Shown piece by piece: positions 1-4,584 of a stretch of 5,147 bases of DNA. The stretch is from Mycobacterium sp. GTDB lineage: Bacteria > Actinomycetota > Actinomycetes > Mycobacteriales > Mycobacteriaceae. The notes below the pieces were generated by a model. It made no database searches. It saw only the letters and a program-made list of their open reading frames with translations, and had not been told where the DNA came from. The stretch is from positions 1 to 5,147 of the forward strand of contig VERS01000206.1 of assembly GCA_018882545.1 (NCBI GenBank), read 5' to 3'. Made by a program: the position numbers and the translations under genes. Position 1 is the stretch's first letter. Each line of letters starts with the position of its first letter.

Positions 1-1
1 C

Positions 2-871
2 AGCCCGACTCCGGCGATGCTCTCCGACGTCGACGTCCTGGTCTATGACCTTCAGGAGGTCGGCGGACGCACCTGGACCTACGTCTCGACCATGGCGCTG
101 GCGATGCAGGCCGCAGCACGCAAGGGCATCCCGTTCGTCGTACTGGACCGGCCGAATCCGATCGGCGGCCAGATCGTGGAAGGCGCCCTGCTGGACCCGG
201 CCTACGCGTCGTTCATCGGGATGTACCCGATCCCCGCGCGGCACGGCATGACGGTCGGCGAGCTGGCCACGCTGTTCAACACCCAGCAGGGGATCGGCGT
301 GGACCTGACCGTCGTTCCGGCGCAGGGGTGGAGCCGCGGGCTGTGGTTCGACCAGACGGGCCTGCCCTGGGTGAACCCCTCACCCAACCTGCGATCGCTG
401 GCGGCCGTGACGAGCTACCCGGGCACGGTCTACTTCGAGGGCACCAACCTCTCGGAGGGCCGCGGCACTGACCGGCCCTTCGAGCAGATCGGGGCGCCGT
501 GGCTGGACGCCGCGTCGGTGGCCGCGACGATGAACGCGATGGGATTGCCGGGCATCGCTTTTCAGGCGCTCACCGTCCCGGTCGCCGGCACCGCCGCCAA
601 GTTTCCCGGACAGAGCATCCCGGCCGTCCGGTTGACCATCACCGATCGGCAGGCGTACCGACCGGTCGGCACGGCGCTGCTACTCATCGACACGATCCGC
701 AAGCAGCACCCGGACGACTTCGCCTGGGGGCCGTCGATCGACCTGCTGACCGGATCCGATCGGGTGCGCCAGGCGATCAACGCTGATCGGCTCGCGCCGC
801 TGCTGGCGGAGTGGGACCGCGCGGCCGCCCAGTTCGCCGCCAGCCGGGCGGGGTACCTGCTGTACAGCTGA
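2..871 (+). CDS. namZ: NamZ/DUF1343-family exo-beta-N-acetylmuramidase (5' partial)
   Basis: The family (GH171, founded by Bacillus subtilis NamZ) removes MurNAc from the non-reducing ends of peptidoglycan fragments and so serves wall turnover or recycling. The reading frame is open from base 2, so the visible Met at 17 is internal and the N-terminal part of the protein lies off the window. The first visible residues, SPTPAMLSDVDVLVYDLQEV, match the conserved 'P(T/S)..ML..VDVLVFD.QD.G.R.YTY' block of the family. Counting from the Met at 17, LDRPNPIGG lies near residues 43-51, GMYPIPARHGMT near 68-79, PWVNPSPNLRS near 117-127, and the hallmark FEGTNLSEGRGTDRPFEQIG near 140-159. The gene ends at TGA 869-871, tail to tail with the NlpC/P60 gene. 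Whether an export signal exists cannot be seen. The family call is firm; substrate and orthology to B. subtilis NamZ are inferred from the family. Confidence 0.9.
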   Translation, partial: SPTPAMLSDVDVLVYDLQEVGGRTWTYVSTMALAMQAAARKGIPFVVLDRPNPIGGQIVEGALLDPAYASFIGMYPIPARHGMTVGELATLFNTQQGIGVDLTVVPAQGWSRGLWFDQTGLPWVNPSPNLRSLAAVTSYPGTVYFEGTNLSEGRGTDRPFEQIGAPWLDAASVAATMNAMGLPGIAFQALTVPVAGTAAKFPGQSIPAVRLTITDRQAYRPVGTALLLIDTIRKQHPDDFAWGPSIDLLTGSDRVRQAINADRLAPLLAEWDRAAAQFAASRAGYLLYS

Positions 872-898
872 ACCGATTCAGACCGCGACGATTGTCAG

Positions 899-933
899 GA
901 TCTGCTGCCGCGCCGTGCAGACCCTGCCGTCTG
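899..933. terminator. Candidate hairpins in the convergent gap 872-952
   Basis: This 81-base gap separates two converging genes. Two overlapping hairpins can be drawn. One pairs TCTGC (901-905) with GCAGA (917-921), extendable by GG/CC around a bulged A. The other pairs CAGAC (918-922) with GTCTG (929-933) around a 6-base loop. They share bases, so only one can form at a time. Neither is followed by a T-run. They might end transcription from either side, but the stems are short and this is a weak call. Confidence 0.25.
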
Positions 934-952
934 ATGGCACCCAGCATCGGTG

Positions 953-1522
953 TTATTGGTAGCGCCGGACGTTGTGGATCGGGGCGCGGAACAACGACTC
1001 GACGACGACCGGCTGGCCTTCGAACTGGGCGTGCACCATCCTGCCGTTGCCCACATAGATACCCACGTGCGAGGCGTCGGGGAAAAGACTGATCACGTCG
1101 CCGGGCCGCATCTGGTCCAGCGGTACCGGCTGCCCACCGGACGCCAGCGCCTGACTGGAACGCGGCAGTGTCACCCCGGCCTGGCGGAACGACCACACCA
1201 CCAGGCCGGAGCAGTCGAAGGCATCCGGGCCCGCGGCGGCCCACGCGTACGGCGCGCCCAGTCGGCTCAGCGCGGCGTTCGCCACGATCGTTCCCACGTC
1301 GTGGCCCGGCGCGGGCAGACTGCCCGGGGCCTTCGGAAGGCCCGTGGGGAGTCCCGGCAGAGCGGCGGGGGCCGCGGGCACCGGCGTCATCGCCACCACG
1401 GGTTGGGCCGGAGGCACGGGAGGCGGCTCCGACGGCGGGGATCCGGGCGGGTGGACGGGGGTGAAGGCCACCGTCGCGGGAATGGCGATGGCCAAGGCGA
1501 TCCACGTTCTGCGACGTGCCAT
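953..1522 (-). CDS. Exported NlpC/P60 (C40) peptidoglycan endopeptidase
   Basis: Predicted cysteine endopeptidase that cuts within the peptidoglycan stem peptide outside the membrane, as mycobacterial RipA/RipB-type proteins do. The 189 residues start with a signal peptide (MARRR then a hydrophobic stretch to about residue 20). A Pro/Ala-rich low-complexity linker covers about 21-72, and one NlpC/P60 domain covers about 75-189. The nucleophile is Cys104 in FDCSGLVVWSF. The catalytic His is His152 in SHVGIYVGNG. His164 in RMVHAQ is the likely third polar residue. MRPGDVISLF (138-147) is the usual block between Cys and His. The Cys is intact, unlike inactive RipD-type members. The ATG at 1522 is preceded by GGAGG at a 5-base spacing, which fixes the start. 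It lacks the coiled-coil N-terminal region of RipA, so it is a minimal secreted form. I cannot say which Rip paralogue, if any, is the ortholog. Confidence 0.92.
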   Translation of the reverse strand: MARRRTWIALAIAIPATVAFTPVHPPGSPPSEPPPVPPAQPVVAMTPVPAAPAALPGLPTGLPKAPGSLPAPGHDVGTIVANAALSRLGAPYAWAAAGPDAFDCSGLVVWSFRQAGVTLPRSSQALASGGQPVPLDQMRPGDVISLFPDASHVGIYVGNGRMVHAQFEGQPVVVESLFRAPIHNVRRYQ

Positions 1523-1527
1523 GGCCG

Positions 1528-1532
1528 CCTCC
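1528..1532 (-). promoter_or_regulatory. Shine-Dalgarno site of the NlpC/P60 gene
   Basis: On the minus strand GGAGG lies 5 bases upstream of the ATG at 1522. This is the best ribosome binding site in the window and supports the chosen start. Confidence 0.75.
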
Positions 1533-1534
1533 GG

Positions 1535-1599
1535 TCGTTACGCAGGGATGCGCGTTCGTTATCTGACCGTGATGTCGGTGTGACGGGGGCCGGCGTTAC
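1535..1599. promoter_or_regulatory. Repeated TCGTTA/CGTTAC elements in the divergent promoter region
   Basis: The 90-base gap between the divergent NlpC/P60 and dehalogenase-like genes holds CGTTAC at 1536-1541, CGTTAT at 1557-1562 and CGTTAC at 1594-1599. The first two form a TCGTTA direct repeat (1535-1540 and 1556-1561) exactly 21 bases apart, or two helical turns. TGTGAC (GTCACA on the minus strand) lies between at 1579-1584. Read on the minus strand the elements are GTAACG/ATAACG, resembling from memory the GTAAC-type and GTCACA-type sites described for MtrA, a regulator of actinobacterial wall hydrolases. A weak -10-like GATAAC (minus, 1563-1558) overlaps the middle element. The repeats are directly visible; the regulator is inferred. 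Confidence 0.35.
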
Positions 1600-1600
1600 A

Positions 1601-1606
1601 TAGGGT
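1601..1606 (+). promoter_or_regulatory. -10 element TAGGGT, probable leaderless promoter
   Basis: TAGGGT fits the mycobacterial TANNNT -10 consensus and ends 6 bases before the ATG at 1613, the spacing expected if transcription starts on the A of the start codon. No good Shine-Dalgarno sequence is present (only AGGG inside the -10 element) and no convincing -35 is visible. A leaderless mRNA for the downstream hydrolase gene is the simplest reading. Confidence 0.5.
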
Positions 1607-1612
1607 GCCGAC

Positions 1613-2581
1613 ATGCCGGTGCTGCGGACTCCTGATGACCGGTTCGACAACCTGCCGGGTTACCCCTTCGAGCCGAACTATGTCCAGGTCCAGACCGCGG
1701 GGCTGCCGCCGCTGCGGATGCACTACGTCGACGTCGGACCCCGCGATGCTCCGGTGGTGCTGCTACTGCACGGCCAGCCCACCTGGTCGTTTCTGTACCG
1801 GCATGTCATCACCGGGCTGGCCGCGGCGGGACTGCGGGTGATCGCGCCGGACAACGTCGGGTTCGGCCGCTCCGATAAGCCCGCCGACCCCACCGATTAC
1901 ACCTTCGCCCGGCACGTCGACTGGATGCACAGTCTGGTGACCGGCCTCGACCTGTCCGGTGTGACGCTGGTGGCCCAGGACTGGGGCGGCCCGATCGGGT
2001 TCAGCGTGCTGGCCCGCGAGCCGGCGCGGTTCTCCCGCGTGGTGGCGACCAACACGATCCTGCACACCTGCGACCCTGCCCTGGCCGGACAACTGACGTG
2101 GGCGCATCACGGAACCGATGGCGGCCGGGTGGTGCTGCAGGAGACCCTGCTCGACTACGTCGCCTTCTACCAGCGGGCCCCCGACATCACGCCGAGTGAG
2201 TTCCTGCAGGCCGTCGCCGGACCGCTGAGCGCCGACGTGCTGGCCGCCTACGACGCACCGTTTCCCGACCGCACGTTCAAGGGCGGTCTGCGGCAGATGA
2301 TCGCGCTAATCCCGTTGACCCGCAACGACCCCGGCGCGGCGATCGGGCGCACGGCGATGGCCGCCCTGGGCCGATGGCAGAAGCCCTTCCTGACTGCCTA
2401 CTCAGACGGCGATCCGGCCACCCGGGGGTGGGAGAAGGTGTTTCAGCGGCACATCCCCGGTGCGCGCGGGCACCACCACACCACGATCACCGGGGCCGGG
2501 CATTTCGTGCCCGAACAGCGGGGCGACGAATTGGCCCGGCTGGTGGCGAATTTCGTGGCCGGTACGCCCTCGCCCGGATAG
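1613..2581 (+). CDS. Haloalkane dehalogenase-like alpha/beta hydrolase (HLD-I type)
   Basis: Members split carbon-halogen bonds hydrolytically in the cytoplasm, giving an alcohol and a halide. The 322 residues match this family in length and in the N-terminal block (VLRTPDDRF...PGYPFEPNYV). HGQPTWSFLYR (53-63) carries the oxyanion-hole loop, PDNVGFGRSDKP (79-90) follows, and VAQDWGG (120-126) holds the Asp123 nucleophile followed by the halide-binding Trp124. The cap covers about 150-235 and includes YDAPFPDRTF (213-222). The acid is Asp265 or Asp267 in SDGDP, and GAGHFVPE (295-302) supplies His297. The pattern resembles M. tuberculosis Rv2296 (DhmA). The second halide-stabilising Trp expected in the cap is not obvious: by eye Tyr182 takes its place, with Trp163 as an alternative. 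The true substrate may therefore differ, and an epoxide or ester hydrolase cannot be excluded. The start is supported by the leaderless -10. There is no signal peptide. It converges on the GH25 gene. Confidence 0.85.
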   Translation: MPVLRTPDDRFDNLPGYPFEPNYVQVQTAGLPPLRMHYVDVGPRDAPVVLLLHGQPTWSFLYRHVITGLAAAGLRVIAPDNVGFGRSDKPADPTDYTFARHVDWMHSLVTGLDLSGVTLVAQDWGGPIGFSVLAREPARFSRVVATNTILHTCDPALAGQLTWAHHGTDGGRVVLQETLLDYVAFYQRAPDITPSEFLQAVAGPLSADVLAAYDAPFPDRTFKGGLRQMIALIPLTRNDPGAAIGRTAMAALGRWQKPFLTAYSDGDPATRGWEKVFQRHIPGARGHHHTTITGAGHFVPEQRGDELARLVANFVAGTPSPG

Positions 2582-2611
2582 GTTCACATCGCTAAGACTG
2601 CCGCGCGGATC

Positions 2612-2637
2612 TCGTCAGCTCCACCAGGAACTGGCGG
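2612..2637 (+). terminator. Candidate hairpin downstream of the dehalogenase-like gene
   Basis: TCGTCAGCTCC (2612-2622) pairs with GGAACTGGCGG (2627-2637) around the tetraloop ACCA. As plus-strand RNA this gives an 11-position stem with one C/A mismatch and two G-U pairs. It begins 31 bases after the TAG of the hydrolase gene in a 66-base convergent gap. No U-tract follows, as is common for mycobacterial terminators. The minus-strand RNA would lose the two wobble pairs, so it suits plus-strand transcription better. Confidence 0.4.
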
Positions 2638-2647
2638 TGAGAAACCC

Positions 2648-3418
2648 TCAATCCCTTGGTGTTTCGCTGTGCGGCGCGTCGGGATTCCGGCCGCAGAGCC
2701 GGATGAGCGTGTGGAGGTCACCGTCGAACTTGTTGACGTCGCAGCTGTGTTGTCGGCCGACGACGGCGTCGGAGGCGAACTGCAGGATGCGCGGCTTGCG
2801 GCCGGACATCACAGCCCAGCCCCGTGCACGGTCCGTCACGCCCCGGTACTGGTCGGTGAACGGCCGGGGTGCCCCGGACCCGGTGTAGTCGCTGTTCCAC
2901 AGGTCATAGCCGGCGCCCAGCTCGTCGCCGTACAGCCACCGGGGGGCGTAGACGATGACATAGCCGGTGTGCCGCTCACGCGCCAGGCGGTCGTGGACGG
3001 CGTCGACGGCTCTGCGGATCTCCTCGGGACTGGGCGGGCGGGGCAGGCCCTGCTGTTCGGCGTCGATCTGCCAGATCCAGGGATGCTCGTGCCACCAGGG
3101 CGTGTGCTCGGCGACGCAGTCCATCCAGAAGTTCACCTGCGCCTCGATACCGCTGGGCGGATCCGGCCAGAGGTAGTGATAGGCACCCAGGACCGGGATT
3201 CCGGCTCTGCGGGCCCGGTGCAGTGCCTTCGTGTAGTAGCGGTCCTCCCAGTCGCCGCCCTCGGTGGCCTTGTGGGTGAAGAAACCGATGCCGGCCTCAC
3301 GCGCGCTGGCCAGGTCCATCGGTCCACGGCCCCAGTCATGGTTGGAGGCGTCCCAGCCCCACACCGTCGCGGTGTTGGGAACTGGGGTCGGTGTGCGCAC
3401 GGAGACCGAATGTGCCAC
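2648..3418 (-). CDS. GH25-type muramidase (lysozyme-like), no visible signal peptide
   Basis: Predicted glycoside hydrolase cutting the MurNAc-beta-1,4-GlcNAc backbone of peptidoglycan. Over 256 residues the GH25 barrel landmarks appear in order. WGWDASNHDWG (20-30) carries Asp23. GFFTHKATEG (45-54) and GAYHYLWP (78-85) follow. WQIDAEQ (116-122) supplies Asp119 and Glu121, the D-x-E catalytic pair. VYAPRWLYG (156-164) and YDLWNSDY (171-178) come next. LQFASDAVVG...CDVNKFDGD (212-234) carries Asp227. These are the four acidic positions expected in the active site. The start used is GTG at 3418; GTGs at residues 7 and 19 are alternatives, and the frame stays open without an ATG or GTG up to a stop at 3560-3562. 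None of these starts gives a signal peptide or membrane segment, which is odd for a wall enzyme. There is no strong ribosome binding site. Phage-lysin ancestry is possible, but no phage genes are nearby. Confidence 0.85.
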   Translation of the reverse strand: MAHSVSVRTPTPVPNTATVWGWDASNHDWGRGPMDLASAREAGIGFFTHKATEGGDWEDRYYTKALHRARRAGIPVLGAYHYLWPDPPSGIEAQVNFWMDCVAEHTPWWHEHPWIWQIDAEQQGLPRPPSPEEIRRAVDAVHDRLARERHTGYVIVYAPRWLYGDELGAGYDLWNSDYTGSGAPRPFTDQYRGVTDRARGWAVMSGRKPRILQFASDAVVGRQHSCDVNKFDGDLHTLIRLCGRNPDAPHSETPRD

Positions 3419-3533
3419 CGGCCCGCGGGGTGGGTCAAAACGGTACGGCGCCGGCCCGGTTGCAGCCGACCCGCGCGGGGCAGGGGATGTGAGGAAGCCG
3501 GCTGAGGTGCCGGCGGGCCAGGGATATTGGGGT
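3419..3533. other. Divergent intergenic region between the GH25 gene and the small membrane protein
   Basis: About 115 bases lie between divergent genes. On the minus strand, TACCGT (3445-3440) fits the TANNNT -10 pattern and would place a transcript start near 3433, about 15 bases before the GH25 GTG. On the plus strand, GAGGAAG (3491-3497) and AGGGA (3520-3524) are Shine-Dalgarno-like. In-frame GTGs at 3489, 3507 and 3534 precede the small membrane gene and run into the TAA at 3561. No repeat or RNA structure stands out. Confidence 0.3.
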
Positions 3534-3566
3534 GTGGTCAGAAACCCTCGCCTCTGGATCTAACTG

Positions 3567-3779
3567 GTGGTCGGCCTGGTGGCCGCGGGGGTCATTGGGT
3601 ACTCCCAGTGGCGCGACTCCGACGCTCAGCGTCTGCAGCGCTGCATCGACGCCTCCATCGCTCAGATGAAGCGGGACGCTCCGGCGCTGGCCGGTTTCGA
3701 CAATGCTCAACCCGCCTTGGTCGCGATGTCGCGGGCAAGCTGTGTCAAGGCACTCGGGCTCAACCCGCCGCCGCAGTGA
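3567..3779 (+). CDS. Small membrane-anchored protein, possibly interrupted by an in-frame stop
   Basis: I do not recognise a named family. From GTG 3567 it reads 70 residues: a short hydrophobic start (MVGLVAAGVIGYSQW), then a charged soluble part with Cys26 and Cys59, which could form a disulfide outside the membrane, ending in NPPPQ. The hydrophobic part from this start is only about 12 residues, short for a membrane helix. The same frame just upstream reads VVRNPRLWI, then TAA (3561-3563), then LVVGLVAAGVIGY. Across the TAA this would be a basic N-terminus followed by a normal-length membrane segment. The original gene therefore probably began at GTG 3534 or further upstream and has gained a nonsense codon; the present product would come from re-initiation, or the gene is dead. 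No Shine-Dalgarno site sits before 3567. The stop is TGA 3777-3779. Confidence 0.55.
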   Translation: MVGLVAAGVIGYSQWRDSDAQRLQRCIDASIAQMKRDAPALAGFDNAQPALVAMSRASCVKALGLNPPPQ

Positions 3780-3789
3780 GGCGTGCGGC
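3770..3789. terminator. Weak GC hairpin at a convergent junction
   Basis: GCCGC (3770-3774) can pair with GCGGC (3785-3789) around a 10-base loop. It straddles the stop of the small membrane gene, and only 24 bases separate that stop from the end of the DUF4174 gene. There is no T-run. In such GC-rich sequence a 5-base stem may be chance. Confidence 0.15.
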
Positions 3790-3803
3790 CGGCAGGCGTC
3801 GTC

Positions 3804-4283
3804 TCAACACCGGCCCGGGTCGGCGTTCATCTCACGGCCCCGCATCGGCATGCCGTCGATCACCGCGTAGATCGCCGCAAGATCGGGGACGTCGGTGACG
3901 CGCATTTTCTCGCCGCCGTCTTTGCCGATCAGCACCACGCTGAAGCTGTTCGCGCCGATCCCGAACTCTGAGCGCAGCCGTTGCGCCTGGTCGGTGTCGA
4001 CGAACTGGCCGTCGAGGGTGCTGGTGCCCTCGGTGACGATCCGGCCCAGCACCATGTCGCGGTCTGCGATGTCACATTGACTGGCCGCTAGTAGGCGCAG
4101 TGTCTCGACCAGCCGTGGGTCGCTGTCGGTGGGTGCGAACAGCAGCAGTGGGCGGCTCTGCCAGAGATAGTCACTCAATTCGGCGGCCGCGGCCTGCGCG
4201 GGCATGAGCGCGGCGCCGGTCGCCAGAACGGTCGCGGCGATCGCGCTTCGGACAAATCGCCGGCGCGGCTGATTGCTGACCAT
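3804..4283 (-). CDS. Exported DUF4174-domain protein with a Tat-like signal
   Basis: Biochemical function is unknown. The DUF4174 domain covers about residues 37-151: LSDYLWQSRPLLLFAP (36-51), SDPRLVETLRLLAAS (54-68), RDMVLGRIV (75-83) and the highly typical SVVLIGKDGGEKMR (115-128) ending in VIDGMPMRGREM (141-152). Ahead of it, PRRRFVR (6-12) and a hydrophobic stretch form a signal peptide with likely cleavage after AQA near residue 31; the paired Arg followed by FV fits the Tat pattern RRxFL reasonably well, though Sec is possible. The ATG at 4283 is preferred over an in-frame ATG at 4328 because it places the signal peptide at the N-terminus and a TAGACT -10 element lies inside the longer form. 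The weak Shine-Dalgarno GGAAG lies 5 bases upstream. Cys70 and Cys159 are the only cysteines. The product is 159 residues and converges with the small membrane gene. Confidence 0.82.
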   Translation of the reverse strand: MVSNQPRRRFVRSAIAATVLATGAALMPAQAAAAELSDYLWQSRPLLLFAPTDSDPRLVETLRLLAASQCDIADRDMVLGRIVTEGTSTLDGQFVDTDQAQRLRSEFGIGANSFSVVLIGKDGGEKMRVTDVPDLAAIYAVIDGMPMRGREMNADPGRC

Positions 4284-4294
4284 GGTGGCTTCCG

Positions 4295-4300
4295 AGTCTA
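4295..4300 (-). promoter_or_regulatory. -10 element TAGACT of the DUF4174 gene
   Basis: On the minus strand TAGACT fits TANNNT and ends 11 bases before the ATG at 4283. Transcription would start only about 4-5 bases before the ATG, giving a near-leaderless mRNA. No -35 match is visible. If real, this element excludes the upstream ATG at 4328 as the start. Confidence 0.35.
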
Positions 4301-4365
4301 GTGTGGTGCGCTGTTCCTCCGCCGTCATGCCGGCCGTCCAACCGGGCGCGCGCGCAGTCCGCGGT

Positions 4366-4393
4366 CACGGCCCATCATCAAAACCAGGCCGTG
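4366..4393. repeat. Perfect 7-base inverted repeat
   Basis: CACGGCC (4366-4372) and GGCCGTG (4387-4393) are exact reverse complements separated by 14 bases. It could be an operator half-site pair or an RNA hairpin. It is not positioned as a terminator for any gene seen here, because neither neighbour transcribes towards it as a 3' end. Confidence 0.45.
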
Positions 4394-4458
4394 CGACTTC
4401 CTCGTTCTCGAAGACGTTCTGGCGCAGTACAACTGAGGACAATCTGCGATCAGCGGAA

Positions 4459-4487
4459 CACCACCATCAGTGGTGACGGCCCGGGCC
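4459..4487. repeat. Hairpin dyad followed by a 10-base palindrome
   Basis: CACCAC (4459-4464) and GTGGTG (4470-4475) are exact inverted repeats around CATCA. Two bases later comes the perfect palindrome GGCCCGGGCC (4478-4487). Both lie just upstream of the -10-like hexamer at 4502-4507, a plausible place for an operator. No regulator can be named. Confidence 0.4.
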
Positions 4488-4501
4488 TTCTTCGGGGAGC
4501 C

Positions 4502-4544
4502 TATGCTCGTTTTGTCGGGGGCTGACGTGGCTGTCGATTAGTGT
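4502..4544 (+). promoter_or_regulatory. Candidate promoter(s) of the secreted protein gene
   Basis: Two hexamers fit the TANNNT -10 pattern: TATGCT (4502-4507) and TAGTGT (4539-4544). They would give leaders of about 70 and 34 bases before the ATG at 4585. Neither has a clear -35. GGGG at 4574-4577, 7 bases before the ATG, is the only ribosome-binding-like sequence. Confidence 0.3.
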
Positions 4545-4584
4545 CCTAGCCAGGCCAACTCGATGGGCGAAATGGGGTCAGGCG

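Larger units (their letters stand above)
4284..4584. other. Divergent intergenic region, about 300 bases, with dyads but no gene
   Basis: This gap separates the divergent DUF4174 gene and the secreted Ala/Pro-rich gene. It holds an alternating (GC)5 run at 4346-4355, two hairpin-forming dyads, a 10-base palindrome and two -10-like hexamers facing the secreted gene. Open frames here are Arg/Pro-rich shadows without family motifs, such as the plus-strand frame at 4301-4525. I see no tRNA and no riboswitch class I can name. Confidence 0.5.

Noticed and set aside
777..1505. Long minus-strand open frame (242 codons) overlapping the NamZ and NlpC/P60 genes
   Set aside because: It lies in another frame of the NlpC/P60 gene and runs into the NamZ coding region; the product is Arg/Gly/Pro-rich with no motif, whereas the NlpC/P60 frame has catalytic residues and a ribosome binding site.
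1763..2110. Minus-strand open frame of 115 codons opposite the dehalogenase-like gene
   Set aside because: It mirrors the hydrolase codons and has no domain signal of its own.
2669..3505. Plus-strand open frame of 278 codons, longer than the GH25 gene it opposes
   Set aside because: It has no recognisable domain, and the minus-strand frame carries all GH25 landmarks in order. It is a GC-driven shadow.
2640..3549. AGAAACCCTC at 2640-2649 and again at 3540-3549, flanking the GH25 gene as a possible insertion footprint
   Set aside because: A 10-base match is expected by chance several times in 5 kb. There is no inverted repeat, integrase or longer identity around the copies.
4346..4355. Alternating (GC)5 run as a possible Z-DNA-forming site
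   Set aside because: Too short to claim and unremarkable in DNA of this composition; kept only as part of the intergenic description.
4301..4525. Plus-strand small open frame of 74 codons in the intergenic gap
   Set aside because: Arg/Pro/Ser-rich composition, no Shine-Dalgarno site, overlap with the DUF4174 signal region on the other strand, and no motif.
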